A program made the position numbers and the translations under genes. A model generated the notes under the pieces. The model did not search any database. It had not been told where the DNA came from and was given only the letters and a program-made list of their open reading frames with translations. From Diospyros lotus (taxonomy: Eukaryota; Streptophyta; Magnoliopsida; Ericales; Ebenaceae), in contig NC_068346.1 of the NCBI RefSeq assembly GCF_014633365.1, positions 14,281,030 through 14,345,029 of the forward strand: 64,000 bases of DNA, in the 5' to 3' direction. Below, in pieces: positions 35,290 through 50,350 of this stretch; position 1 is the stretch's first letter, and each line of letters opens with the position of its first letter.

Positions 35290-35610
35290 TACTAGTATAA
35301 CTAAGATGTATAACTAAGATGAAGATATTGTAGTGGGTGTGTGATCATACAAAAAAAAAAAAAAAAAATAGAAATTATTATTAGCAATAAGGTTAAAGTG
35401 ATGCTTGTCAAAGATAAAATGTGTGAGGGAAGACACATCTAAGATGATCAGGACATGTGAGAAGATCAACACACACTTCTGAGGAGAGTACATGGAATTA
35501 AGAAATTTATAACAAAAAGAGATAAAGAGGCAGGGTTAAGAGAACTTGGTGGTAAACTGTTAATAATGGCCTTAAAAGGTTGTGTGTGACAACAACTTAA
35601 ATTAATAAAA
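35290..35610 (+). repeat. Decayed LINE RT 3' end between two genes
   Basis: Forward-strand remnants of the same L1 C-terminal block: AAGATGAAGATATTGTAGTG, then an A-run of 19 (35351-35369), then AGAAATTATTATTAGCAATA and TAAGATGATCAGGACATGTG (the RWFGHV region). Many stops. It occupies most of the 816-bp gap between the convergent DCD2-like and cysteine-protease genes. Confidence 0.6.
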
Positions 35611-35756
35611 GAAAAAGGATTGGTCTCATGTTTGTGAACTGTCATTTACATTTGGCGCAATCTTATTATCATCCAAACTAGTACATTAAAGTGTAAAACC
35701 AACCAAAACTATGCACAACTCCCCTTACAGAACCATATTATCTTACAGACAAAAGA

Positions 35757-35762
35757 TTTATT
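35757..35762 (-). terminator. Putative poly(A) signal of the cysteine protease gene
   Basis: AATAAA on the minus strand, about 77 nt downstream of the stop codon at 35839. Position and sequence suit a plant near-upstream element. Not proven. Confidence 0.45.
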
Positions 35763-35838
35763 TGTTCAGATTGAGGATCCTAACCTCTCAGTGTGACCTA
35801 AAGCTGCAACAAGGCTACATAGTACTGTGTATGAAAAT

Positions 35839-37500
<1,662 letters not shown>

Positions 37501-37590
37501 TGTGGGTATTGCAGCTCGGGTTTCTGAAACTGATGATGGAAGAAGATGAACTCTTATCTTGTAGGTATTGCTGATCAAAAGTGGAACTGG

Positions 37591-37600
37591 TTAATATATA
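37591..37600 (-). promoter_or_regulatory. Putative TATA box of the cysteine protease gene
   Basis: TATATATTAA on the minus strand, about 90 nt upstream of the ATG at 37500. This implies a 5' UTR of roughly 60 nt. Confidence 0.55.
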
Positions 37601-38880
37601 GTGTGGTCTGATGCTCTTTAAAGGCTTAAAGCTGAAAGTGAGGTGAAAAGAGGGTTGTCCTTTCCGAATTTGTTATGCTATTTTTAGAGTTTTGTTCACT
37701 TTATATAGGTTGTATGATTCGAGAGTTTCAGAGTTTGTTATGCTCTTGGTGTTGGGCACTCAAGAGTGACAAGTCTGGCTCTGCTGGGAAGGAAAAGAAC
37801 ACAAACCGCCGTGGCTTTCTTGGAACTTTTTTTATTTTTTATTCTTTTTAAATTTTTGTGTAGAAAGCCAGCTTCAGGCTTCAGGCTTCAGCTGTTGAAT
37901 GCTGGGACTTGCGTACACTGATTTCTGCACTTCGGGCTGATAAACAAACAAAAGTTGTATTCTTCATATTTATGTTATAGCTAGTGGGAAAAAGGTTGTA
38001 AGTAGTTTACGTTTAACTTAAAATTTGTTAAGGGTCGAATATCATAAAAAATTTAGATAAATGGAAACAACTTTAGGGTGTAACCCTCTTATATGTTGTA
38101 CTTCTCAATTAGTAGAATTAATACTTATGATTGCTTTTTTTTAATGTATGCCCTTTTATTGAAAAATAAAAAATAAATAGAAAATAATATACATGATATT
38201 ATTTTCATGATATATTTAAATAAATACTACAGATCGAGTTGGCTCATATTATGTATAGTAAAAAAATTTGACAAATGTTAAATAAAAATGAGTATAATGG
38301 CAATTCTTTTATTGTGACTTAAAAGATAATACTGATCCAAACTTATTTAATAAAAGAGTAGCAAGTTGTTGTGTAAGTATGCCAAGCTAGGGCATGGGGT
38401 GTCGCAAGGTAGGGAAAAAAAGGCTCTTAGGAAGAGCTCTTAAACGTATTATAGAAATGCTTTTATATTTCACCCATACTTTATAGGGATTTGAATCTTG
38501 TAGGGTTTTGAATAATCAAGAACAGAAACATCAGTGTTTCTATACTTGACAATGTTAGAGCGTTTCTACATTTACATTAAAAATGTGCACCTTATAAACC
38601 CATTTTTTTTTTTTTTTATTGGCTAAAATGACTTCGTTTGGATTTGGTAGTTAAAACCACATGAACCTCTCTTTTTCCTCACTTCACAACCCTATCTTCA
38701 CAGCAAACCCCCACTCATGATGACAACGAGCAACTGCTGAATAGGAGGCGACTACAAGAATCTACGAATGATGATCGACCATCTCATGAACCTTAGCAAT
38801 CTCATCATTATCATAAGAAGCAACAAGTCAATTTTGTCATGTGTGTATAGATATGTATAAATACATATACTGCACATATT
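37601..38880. other. Upstream region of the protease gene, no gene seen
   Basis: AT-rich DNA with a T-run near 38606-38620 and no supported frame. The proximal part presumably holds the protease promoter. No repeat family recognised. Confidence 0.4.
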
Positions 38881-38885
38881 ATTTA

Positions 38886-39490
38886 TGTTAGTGATATGCC
38901 CTAATACTAGATTTAAATGATGCCATAAGGGCATGTGATGTGCTCTTGTTATTATTAATAAAATAGTCATTTCTTCTTTCATGCTCTCCGTTCTTATAAA
39001 TGAGACTTTAGATATCTTGTTAAAGATCACATTCTTAAATTGTTAAGTGTTGTTATATTTTTAAGTAATTTTGATGATGAAAAAAAAATAGATAAATTTA
39101 GAATTTGAAAATGATTCACATTGATTTATGGTTTGAAGTTTTCAAATAAAAAAGTCTTAGCACAAGGTGTTATTTCCGCTTTATCAAGTCCTACAAAATT
39201 TTCTTTAAGGCTTACTCTATGAAAAATATTTCTATCTCTTGAAAAATATGGGTTAAGAATGTATGTTCAATCTTTGTCAAGTTTTCTATTCAAATCACAC
39301 TGTGTTTCAAAATAATTCAAGTAAAAAATGTCACATTTCCTCTTTAAAATGTCAACTATTTCATGTTCTTATTTTTGTAAAAATTTGTGAGGCTATTTTT
39401 TGTCGACCTTCCATTAAAATAAGTCGACTTCTTTTGCTTCTTGAGAAAAATTAGTCAACAATTTTGGTAATCTGTCGACAGCCAAATTTC
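38886..39490 (+). repeat. Two abutting LTR fragments
   Basis: 38886-39035 starts TGTTAGTGATATGCCCTAAT and ends abruptly; it resembles the start of the LTR at 39491. From about 39041 a different family begins (AATTTTGATGATGAAA near the start, GTCGACCTTCC and CTGTCGACAGC near 39400-39480), which resembles the solo LTR at 52786. It is cut off at 39490 by the LTR that follows. Confidence 0.5.
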
Positions 39491-40560
39491 TGTTAGTGTT
39501 GTGTGCTCTAATATTAGATTTGGTGACATTTAGCAGACTTGTAATTTATACATTTATTATATCGTTGTATCTATTAATAAAAGACACATTTATTATCATT
39601 CATAAACTCTCTAGTTTGATATATTTGAATGAGTCCCTAGATCTCTTATTTGAGAATCTTATTCTCAAGATGTTGAAAATGTGTGACAAGATTATTTGGT
39701 AATAGAACTTCTTAAATGATTCCTGATCCTTAGATTAATTAGATGGGGACTCTGATTAGTCGAGTATGAATTAACATAGTGTTTACTACCTTGCCTAGTA
39801 TGAGATAGTGATGGGAGAATAGTGCATCACATGTCATATGACATAGGGATGTTTCTAGTAAACTTGTAGATGGTTGTTGGGGAACAACACATTGAATGTG
39901 ACGTTGATGATTGACCAGATGACATTGTGGATAATGGTCATGTCGTCTAGTTGCAATAGTGTATCTGATCCTTAAACTTGAATCGGCACGGTTGTTTTGT
40001 GTATCAATGTGCGAGATTTGCTAATGTGCCAAACCATTCAATTGCGAGGTGAAGAGGTTCATTTATGTGGTTTCGTATTGTTGATATATGGAGACATGTG
40101 TTGGGCATAAGATCTATCACCCTAGTTGTAACTAATGAGGTGAACGTCCTATGTGATCTACTATTAGTATGACGGGACAGTCCTTGGCCGGGGCAAATTG
40201 ATTATCAGGAAATGATTTTTCTTAGGTGTCATCTAGTCGCATTGATAAGGTCAGATACATAGCTACAGAGTTTGTGAGTTTATCACTCCATGTCTTTTGC
40301 TCAGTCGGGACGCTAGGTGATGGAAGGATTATAGCACACGATAATCGTTAACTATAATAGGTTTACTTGAAGTGAGACTTTACTATCACCTATATTGTCC
40401 TGAACCGTTTCTAGGCGTTATCTAGGACCTTTTAGATCATCATCAGGATATAGAGAGATTCTTGTAATGGGTCAAGGAGTTAGCCAGTATCGAAATGGGT
40501 TTTAGTGCTATCTGTTTACTAGCGGACAGTGGACCTAGAAAGTTACACACACCATATAGT
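39491..40560 (+). repeat. Copia-type LTR fragment, plus strand
   Basis: Starts TGTTAGTGTTGTGTGCTCTA and has no coding potential. The segment near 40270-40345 aligns with the minus strand of bases 1-90, so this and 1-880 are one family in opposite orientation. The right boundary is not certain. I found no clear TSD, and no internal domain adjoins it. Confidence 0.5.
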
Positions 40561-40789
40561 GTTACGTCTGATATTGATATTGTGCATTTGATGTGTCTTG
40601 ATTTTTTCATTAAGTGTTAATGACGACAGTGGGTCAAAAGTTGACTTATTAGAGTAGGAGAGTCGACTCTTGGTGGTTGCCAATCGACTCTCAACCACCG
40701 CTTCAGCCTCCTAATCGTGTTCCATGTGGCATGTAATTGGAGAGGCAACTGTGTGGGTGAGGCAGTGAAATTGGAAGTGAGGCTTGATA

Positions 40790-41501
40790 GAATAGTTAGC
40801 TTAAGAAGAGAGGTGAATTAAGCTTTTTCACCTTTTTTAATTAATAAAATTAATTGAAATAAATCAAAGAAGAAATACTATAAATAAATTAAAGAAAGCA
40901 GTATGCGAGATGTAGAGTGGTTTAGCCTCAACCGCTTAGTCTACTACCTTGATCCACAACAAAGGATTTTTCAATTACACCTACTAGTGTATTCTATTAC
41001 CTTGTAGTTTTAGCAAACTCACTACAAACTTTGTTGACTAATACTTGACTAATAAAAATGTATACTTGAGTATGAATATTCCATACTCGATTAATTTTGA
41101 AACACAGAAACATAGTCATATTTAGTCAAAGCCTTACTTGATTAACCCATGAAAATACTCGATTGAGTTTAAAGAAACAGAGAGCATGTGTAACTCACTC
41201 GATTGACAGATCCTTAATAGTTGATTGAAAGATTTTTGCTAAGAGCATGTAATCAACTAAGTTGAAATGCACATAGAAAAATACTCGATTGATTTTTCAA
41301 AAAGAAAAACAGGAGGAGTGTAAAACACTCAACAAACAAATACTGAATTAATTCAAGTATATTAGTCAATTATAACGTAGGCTTTACTTAATTCAATATA
41401 TGCTCAGATTTTTATACTTTAGAGATACTTGGTTAATCTCAAGGCATACTCAAGTATGACAAGGATTTACCCATGATTATATGAAGTGCCAAACTCGATT
41501 G
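40790..41501 (-). repeat. 3' part of an LTR, truncated
   Basis: Read on the minus strand it ends with GAAAAAGCTTAATTCACCTC and, further in, GACTAAGCGGTTGAGGC. These correspond to the AATTCACCCCCCCTCTTGG and GGATTAGGCTTGG phrases of the solo LTR at 52786-54137. Many ACTCGATTGA-type phrases occur at 41090-41400. It abuts the next LTR at 41502. Confidence 0.45.
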
Positions 41502-42633
41502 TGTTGGGGGTAGGTTTGGCACGATAAATGGCACCACACACCCAAGAAGGGGGGGGGGGGGGGAATGGGTGATTGAGAAATTAAAAAACTTTTTAGGAGG
41601 TTTCTAAAGATAAAAGTGAAAACAGTGAAATGCAAACAAAAACACAATCAAAGTAAATGCAAGATGAACACAACGATATATAGTGGTTCGGCTAAATTAA
41701 ACCTAATCCACTACCTTAGCTTTTCACTAAGGATTTTAAACAATTTATTAAAATCTTGTACCAAACCCAGTAGGCCATTTAGCATTAATCATTAGAAAAT
41801 AAAAACCTTCTACTTAGATAAGTAGCCTCTCTAACTACACAAGCTAGGCAATTACAAGAGAAGATCTAAGAGTAGAAGCTCTTAGTTACAAAGATCTCTT
41901 AAATATAAACACAAAGTCATGAACAAATGATATAAATGATTTACAAAGTCTTTTGAGATAAAATATGAAAGCATAAAAATGTGAATACAAATGTAAGCTC
42001 AAAATAATTTTCCTTGTGGTTCCATTAGCCTTCTCAAGAGATTCATTTGGTTGCATTTATAGGCATTCCAACCATCAAAAGAAACTAGCCGTTATAGAAT
42101 CGTTAGAGCCAACAAAACTAGCCATTAGAGAATCCTGCAACAAAAGTAGTCAACAGGTTCTAAGAAATGGTCGTCTGGTTAGATTAAAAATAAAGGAGAT
42201 GGTTGATAGGAAGCAAAAAATAGTCAATAGGTTTGATGTAGAGGCAGTCGGCAGCAAACTCTTGAGAGTAAGCATTGAACCGATCGATAACAAGGTTGAA
42301 ATCGGTCGACTGATCCTCATGGGCGGTTAACAGATTGACCTCTGCCATTGAAAATATTTCTCCAAAAATACAAGGCTTCAAAACCATTTTTGATACAAAA
42401 TTTTGAAACAAATTCTTTTAACAAATGAACTTTGATTTTCCAAATTCCATCAAGGAATTTGAGAATAAAATTCTTGACATTGGATTGCATGATGAAATTG
42501 ATTTTCATTTTGGTGTTAATAGAACATATAAAAGGATTTAAGAGCACCAAAATAAGAACCATTTACAAAATATTTTCATCATCAAAACATAATTGTTTTT
42601 CATTATCAAAATCATAACAAAGGCAAAACATCA
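41502..42633 (-). repeat. SIRE-like copia 3' LTR, minus strand
   Basis: On the minus strand the LTR runs TGATGTTTTGCCTTTGTTAT ... CCCCCAACA, 1132 bp, ending TG...CA. It is preceded by AAAAAGGGGAAGAT (42634-42647 on this strand), a polypurine tract in the context GTCATCATCAAAAAGGGG that is typical of SIRE/Maximus copia elements. It contains a 15-G run at 41549-41563. Family relationship to the solo LTR 52786-54137 is clear at both ends. Bases 42648-43040 may be remaining internal DNA. Confidence 0.65.
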
Positions 42634-42647
42634 ATCTTCCCCTTTTT

Positions 42648-43510
42648 GATGATGACAAAACTTACAATGAAATTCCTAAAAGATTGATCCTTTGGAAGAA
42701 TAGATTTTGTATAACACATACTTGAGTTGGAACTTTGCAATAATTGATTGAATCACTTCAATACTCAATTAATTATAAGGGTAACACTGAGCAATACTTA
42801 AAAACCTTAAAAGGGCTTTTTATACTTAGCTGATTTTTCAAAAAAATATTTTCTCAAAAGCTTATTATCATGCTCGATTGATATATAAACATATTTCATC
42901 ATTTTGGAAATATGTATAGGTATATGAGCATGAAGTTCTTCAATTTAAAATCACTTATAAAAAAATATTTTGAAAATCATTAATAAACCAAATTAATTAA
43001 AAATATATTTTCCAAAATTATTTTCTCCATAAATCAAAATATAAATTTCTTAACAAAGGGTATTGGCCTGCACACAAAGGTCTTACTGTGGTGTCATACC
43101 CCACACTTATCTAAGATCCATAATCAAATTGATGCTAGTAAGGGTCAAGCCTGGGTTAGATGCAACATTTGTTTAGCAAATGGACACAATCGATGAAAAT
43201 GCCGCCCCAGGCAGACATCTTAACATTTTCATTTGTATTTGTATTTTGATGCTCATTTACTTTGTAATACATATTCTACTAAACTATTATGTTTCCATGA
43301 TGATTTTTTGGGAACTTATTGATGTATATTCTTGTTGGCATATCTATGTTTTTCAACACCTGATGTTTGTTTGACATATCTATGTATCTTTATTCTTATA
43401 CTATAAATTCACATATTTAGTGAACATTTTATATCCTTTGCTAAAATATATTAATCAATATTTATTGTGTTTCTTATAGGGCTACCAGATGCCCTTGATG
43501 ATGCATATGG
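42648..43510. other. Remnant internal DNA and the left flank of the large gypsy element
   Basis: 42648-43040 is AT-rich, follows the LTR polypurine tract and is probably residual copia internal sequence. 43041-43210 is unassigned. The last bases (43483-43510, GGGCTACCAGATGCCC...) read GLPDALDDAYG and connect across the gypsy insertion to the frame at 55053, so they belong to the interrupted PMD pseudogene. An acceptor-like TTCTTATAG precedes them. Confidence 0.45.
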
Positions 43511-46463
43511 TGTAAGAGCCCACTCTCGAATATTGCCGCTAGCATAGGATATTCGAAAGAAGGTCATCACAGAGATGATATATAACAAACCATGAATAAA
43601 CAGACAACTCATTTCATTACTAGCAGCAAAAACTAAATTAAGATTCAATTACACTTTCAAATCTCATGAGTTTAGGCTCGAAGGCCATACAAAATAAATA
43701 AGAGGCTCTAATGTTAACTAACAAAATAAAAATCATTTCATCTCAAGTCTCACCAAAATACTAATAAGGATTTTCAAGTCAGGACACGTTTCCGTACACC
43801 ACTATCTCTAGGCTATAGTCCTATTGGACTCGCCCCCCAATAACAGACTTTTGTTTATCTAGAATGGTAAAGAAGATCAAGTGAGTCACAACACTCAGCA
43901 AGTTTGAGAAACAATAAATAATGAATAGGATCCAAAAACATGATGACACCAAGAAAAGTAATCAAGGACTTTGTAGTTATGTACAAAATTCATAATTCAT
44001 GAATTTATCAATTCAAACTTAAATATATCATGTCACCATGTACCACTATGCAAATGCACATAACATTTCAATGTCAGTATCAAATCTCACAGGCTCTCAA
44101 GCCATAAATCAACACATGCAAAAGTGCATCATTTCAAATGTCAATATCAAATCTCATAGGCTTTCAAGCGATAAATCAACACATGCAAAAGTGCATCATT
44201 GAAATAGAATCTCATAAATAATTATGGAGCCAACCTGCCGGGCTATGGCCATCTTGTCCCGTGCCAGGTGCTCTAGGGTACCCTTTCCCTCTGCGCAAAA
44301 TAGTAAGTGCACAAGATTTATATATATATATATATAACATGTACGTGTATATATCATGTATGCATTTTCCAACCCCATGCACTTAAATTCTCGTTTCCTC
44401 AATATTCATAATTTCAACACCATTTACCCATACCGGGTATTTTACCATCATTAGATAATTCAACATATCTTATTTCATAACATTTACCACGATCAAGATG
44501 TAAATTATAACATAGAAATAATTTTTGGGAGATGCTATTTAAGGTTAAATCTTAAGGAGTAATATAGATTTAATATGCTAATTTTCCCATCATATAATCT
44601 CCGATGATTCATTTAATAATTATGCTAAATTGACATTGATATGTATTTTGGGAAAATTAAATAGGGTATTCAGATTTTAGCATATATATTTGAATATGAG
44701 AAAGTGCATTCAGATGGTTTATGGCCTATTCGGATATGTTGGAGGAGCATTCAGTGATATCCGGATGGTTGGAGGCATATTCAGATGTCTCTGGGAGTTT
44801 TTGAGAGTGATATCTGGATATGGGGTGAGACATCTGAATGTTCGAAGTCAAGAATGTGAGTGATATCTAGATGCTACAGTAGCGCATTAGATGGATATCC
44901 GGATATGGGCTAAGACATTCGGATGCACCATGTTTCAGAAATTCAGCTTCGATGAGGTTTCATATTTTGGGCATATCTCTCTCGTCCGAACTCCGATTGA
45001 GATGATTCAAGATGATATGGAAATCCAAGAAAAAGATATACAACTTTAGTGTTTTGAGTTTTAAGAGATTCTGGATTTATCAAGGTCAAAATCAGGTTTG
45101 AAGTTTTTGCTATGGTGATCTATTTGGATATGGCTATCTTTGGAGGGTAGCATTCGGATGGGTTGATATATATATATATATATATCCGGATGTTACTCAC
45201 ATGGCTTCCCAAGACTCATTCGGATAAGCCATTGCCTATTCAGATGATTGTAAACGATTCTGCAACTCACTTACAAAGACAATGATTTATACATACATAT
45301 ATATATATAACATAAGCAATACTTATGGCTACACCATTCCGAAAGAAGATTGGGGAAAAAAATCCCAATTGAAAATAATGAAAATCTGGGATGATCCAAT
45401 GCTAGATTAGAAGGGAATATATAACTGGGTGTATATATGTATATATATATATGTGAACAGTATATTTACAGAGAAGGGAGAAGAAGAATAGTTCAACTGA
45501 ATATCCAAATGCATAACTCTTATGATCAAAGAACTCCCAAATGGAAGAACGAAATGAAAGTAAAAGAGTGGTGCGAGAAAGAGAACTTTCCTGATGAAGA
45601 TTCAAAAATCCAGAAAGGTCCCATAACATAATGTATACAATGCTAACATAATGTATACAACGCATGCAGCACAACAAATGAACCATGAAAAAGAAGAAGA
45701 AGGATGCTGAATAAGAAGATGTAAACTAAGAAAGCAAGAGGACAAGTGAAAAAGTTGGACGTTGGCAAGGTTACATGGAAGGGGAAAGCTTCGGGCGCAA
45801 CAGAGGAAAAAAAAGGAAAGGGTTGCAGTCCTGCATGCTGCATCCCCATCGAATTACCTGATTGCCCCTCATCTTTACAATGGTCAAAAGAAAGACCAAG
45901 GACACTATTGGCAACTGACACCTATTTTTATTTTAACTTTTCTTTTTTCTTATTCACACAATAAAATTTAAGTCCTTTACTTGGGCCCAACCGAATAATT
46001 TATTTAACTCACCTGATAAACCCACAAACCCATTAACTAATTAGATGAGGCCCACTACATTATTCCCCAATTTCCTAAAAATCAGACTTATATACTTATT
46101 TTCACGATCACATGCACCATAATATAAAATTATACAATCCAAAATTATTTTTATGCCACCAGAGCAATTTATGATTAAATATTGAAATACTTAGACCCAT
46201 ATTTAAAATGCCATTAAGCAATAAAACACCTAGACCCATTCATAATATAATTAAAATTCTAAACACATCTTAATGGCCCAATTCATTTGGACTTTTCCCA
46301 CATTTTTGAATCCCATTTGGATGGGCTACCAAATTCTTATTTCCACTTACACTTTATTCTATAAAAAAAAAAAATATTTTCAATTCTCAATTAATTAAAG
46401 AAAAAATTTTGAGCCCATAATAAAATACCTGAAAATGCCTAGACCCCCTAATGGGTCGTTATA
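43511..46463 (-). repeat. 3' LTR of the large gypsy element
   Basis: 2953 bp. It matches 50351-55047 along its length apart from the two extra blocks in that copy. The last bases are TATA where the other LTR has TACA. It contains ATATAT microsatellites near 44321 and 45168. Confidence 0.9.
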
Positions 46464-49400
46464 GTTTCTCCCCCCTTTAAAGAATTTGGTCCCCAAATTC
46501 GCATCTGACCACACGAACAACTGGAAAGGAAATGCCTCAGCTCATCCTCAAATTTCCGAGCAACCTCGTCCTGATTGTGATGTTACCACCGGCCATTACA
46601 AATGGATTCAATCTATACTCCCATTCATTCTCTTATTGTTCTAGAATGTTCAATGACATTTTCTCATATCACACCTCGCGCATGACCTTTATGGTTTAAA
46701 GAAACATCAACCACATGCTAAGGATCCATCACATACTTTCTTATTATTAATACGTGCCACACTGAATGCACATTGGCCAAACAAGGCTAATTTATACGTC
46801 AAAGGTCCAATTTGCACTAGGATTCTTGAAAGAGTCAATAGGACGAGGGTTGAGTTTCCCCCGAGCTCTAAACATCACACGTTCCTCATGGCATCACCTT
46901 AACCATGCATGGTCTCACATCTCAAATTCTGAATCCCGGCATTTTCGGTCTACATAACTTCCCTATCTATCTTGGGTCGTTCTCACCTAGACCCTAACGG
47001 TTCTGATTTCTAAAATGTTTTCCTAATAACCTGGGGTCCCAACAAGGCTCGATATCCATCCTCCTCCCAACACACTAGCGTCCTGCATGGACTACTATAA
47101 AATGCCTCATAGGGTGGTGTCCCAATACTGGCATGGTAACTACTATCGTAAACGAACTCCACTAATGGAAGATGATTGCCCTAACTACTAAGGAAATCCA
47201 ACACATGTGCTAGTAGCATCTCCTCCAATGCCTGAAGAGTTCTCTCATTTTATTGGTAAGTTTGTAGACGAAATGTAGTATTGAACTTCCACCTGGTCCT
47301 CGAGGCAACATGTGACACTTCACAAAATATTTGACGGAATACCATGCAGTCCTACTATTTCTTCAATATACATCTCTGCCAAACGATTTAGGGAAAACGT
47401 TTTCTTAATTGGCCAAGAAGGGTTGATTTACTCCTCTCGACTACTAGTACCCCAAATGGCCTCGTTTTCTTTGCCATCTTAGGCAATCCCTATGCAAGGT
47501 CCATGGGCGCATTATCCCACTCCCACTTTGAGTTGATAACAATTACCATAAATTTGAGAGTTTCTGACGTTCGGCCTTAACTTGCTGACATATTAAACAT
47601 TGCAAAACAAATCTCGCCACGTCTCTCCTTAAATTGTTCCAAGTGAATAATATAATGTACCTTAAGCCTCAAATAGGGTCCATAAGGAAACCATTTCCTT
47701 CAACCAAATTTGCATTTACTAACCATAGCATACATTCTGTAATTTCCCATTTTGTACAAGTAACCCTTAAGTATTCCCAATGAGTCTCTTCACTCGGCGA
47801 GTATATGACCATTCCATCGATAGCACTGTAATATTCTTTTTTGAGATGACTTATTTCCCATCTTACCATTTACTGATACCATCCTGACCACATGCCAATC
47901 TTAAAAGATACCTCGCCTCAACACCCAATCCAACAATTTATCCACTTATAGTGGAGGTTCTTACTCGTTATAGTTATTTACTTCGAGTGCTACAGTCTAT
48001 GCATGTTCTAAATCTCCCACGTTTCCTCCTCATAGAACATTAGGACTCTCCGCTAATGAATACACTTGAGCGAGCACTATCCTTGTCTCGAATAATTTCA
48101 CCATGAGCTCCTACAGCTTCATTTCTTCCAATATATCCTTCTCATTTAATACATTTACTTATCTGATTTGATCGTAGATCCTTCACTTCCCGAGTCACTA
48201 TAGGTCGTCGCCTGACGTTCTTATTTCCTTTTCCCTAGGTTAACAATGGTGGACTTCTTCTTAGTTAAGCATTACTATATGCATAACCATGCAAAATCGG
48301 TATATTACAATATCGTAAACCACATGAATTCGTATATATATATATAGATAACTTTATTGCAATTATTATTATTTCTTGTGGCATTAGAAAATCAAGTCCA
48401 GCATCAACACAGTCACCAAATGAAAGAAACACTGGTTTCACGACTGGTTATAGCTCTTTACCATCTGTGGACAGCTGCTATGCTGAATAAAGCTCTCACC
48501 TCATTGCTTATTTCCCCTTAGCCACGCATTAGCCTACCATTTTCGTATTACATTTTTCCTCTTATTATAGGCTAACCTATATTTTACATATATACATAAT
48601 CGTATGCGTATATACTCTTGATCCAAAATCCCAATTAGTTATTTCCATGAGTAATTACACAAGCCACTCTTAGGGTCCCAATCCTAGCTTTTCATTAATA
48701 CAGCTACGCACTCATCCTGGTAGTTCATTTCTGGGTACTATACTTCTCTCGAAATTTCTTCATTTATTACCAAAATATCTCCTATTCACATGCTTCACAA
48801 GTATCTACACTTCTAACCGATTACAGTTATACTATTCATATGTTGCGTCCATTATCCCATGATAATAATTTAATGACATTCGTTTCCTCAAGCCCCCTTT
48901 CTCATGAGAGCGGTCCTTCCCTTTTTAAGGCCTCGAGAATTAACATGACACCCTTAGGTTGATTGCTCCAATACACACCAGTCAACCAAGGTCATAATCT
49001 ATCCAATCCAACATCATGACATACCATTCATTCACCTTGCCATACATGTACTATAATTTCTACACAACTAATATTCATGAATGGTCTTAGTTGCAATAAA
49101 ACAAAGTTCTGGGTACATTTTGCTTTTACATTCAATACATTCCATTCCTTAAATTTCTTGCAATTTAAACTCCTTAGAGTTGTAATGCAACTTGTTTCCA
49201 TGTCGTTTGTTCTCTTTTTGTACATGTACATATATTTATGTGAATAGAAATAATGAACACCCATTAAATTTGCCCAGGTCGGGCCACTTAAACTTCCCAT
49301 TCCATGTCATTGTTAGTCACATCTTACAAATATGCGTCTTTCAAAAGTTACATAGTAGCAAAATCACTTTTCCATTACATTCCCAATTAGAGCAACAAAC

Positions 49401-50350
49401 TCTTACTCTCGTCATTATAGACTATAGCAACACCCTCACTATGCAGTGCTTTCCTCATCCCCAACAGCGTGGGACATTGCCTCATATGCTAAGCAATCTA
49501 GGTATCCATCGTTGCCTACGCTTGATTCAGGTCCAGTAGTTTCCTTCCCCTTACAAGTAGGTCCCCACTCCACGGCCTCTGATAGAATTTCCCAAAAAAA
49601 CGGTTTTACCTTCACCCGAGTCATAAGGTAGGGGTTGTTAAGGTTCCCATAGCTCGACTTGCTGCCTCACCACGCTAGCAAAATCATCATAAAGGAATTG
49701 GAGATGCATATCTTGTATTAGGATTCTGACAAGCTACCTCCATACTTCATTCATATACTTCCTCACGATCAACACTTGCTTCTCCGGAAGGCCCTATAGA
49801 GGTTCACATATAGTGGATTCGAACACTGCATCCACTCGGTGCAAATAATCTACCACAGGCTCACCCTCTCGTTACCTTCCTCCCTACATCGAAAATAGCT
49901 CCTCTTCCCAACAATACCAGAGCAAATCCAGCTCCCCAAGACTTGGGTCAAGCATCCACCATCTCATTTCTCCAAGATCCATGCCAAGGTGTTTCAAAAT
50001 CTGCACGCAAGGTCGAATGTCAGCTCCCCTACCAAAGTAAACCATTCCTCACCAAAACACCATAATTGGAACACATATGCCTCATTGCTAATACCTTTCT
50101 AGCAATTTCTATGGGGTGACAAGAACACTTACGTATATATATGCGTATATAAGAGGGGTGTTCTAACCTTGACCTTGAGTCAGTGGCTTCTTGCTGCTAG
50201 CACCCATTTTCTTCATTCCTAGCCGTTTTTGGACATCATTCTAATACACTTCTAAGTTTTGGACTACTAAACATAGCCCTAACTCTACCCATCACGCCTA
50301 GGTGTACAGAGACTCCACTTACTCCTAACTTAGTGCTCTGATTCCAAAAT
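46464..50350 (-). pseudogene. Decayed gypsy internal region
   Basis: The minus strand shows integrase traces between about 47610 and 47300: a CQQVKAE-like block, then RLAEMYIEEIVGLHGIPS, with stops throughout. This is the zinc-finger end and catalytic-core part of Ty3 integrase. A gag-like stretch (EPVVDYLHRVDAVFE) is seen near 49860-49800. I could not find an RT YVDD block. At 3.9 kb the region is shorter than a complete chromovirus body, so deletions are likely. No long open frame remains. Confidence 0.7.

Noticed and set aside
45402..45964. Short frames with hydrophobic stretches, repeated at 54059-54570
   Set aside because: Present in both copies only because they lie in the two LTRs of the gypsy element; not conserved as protein between copies.
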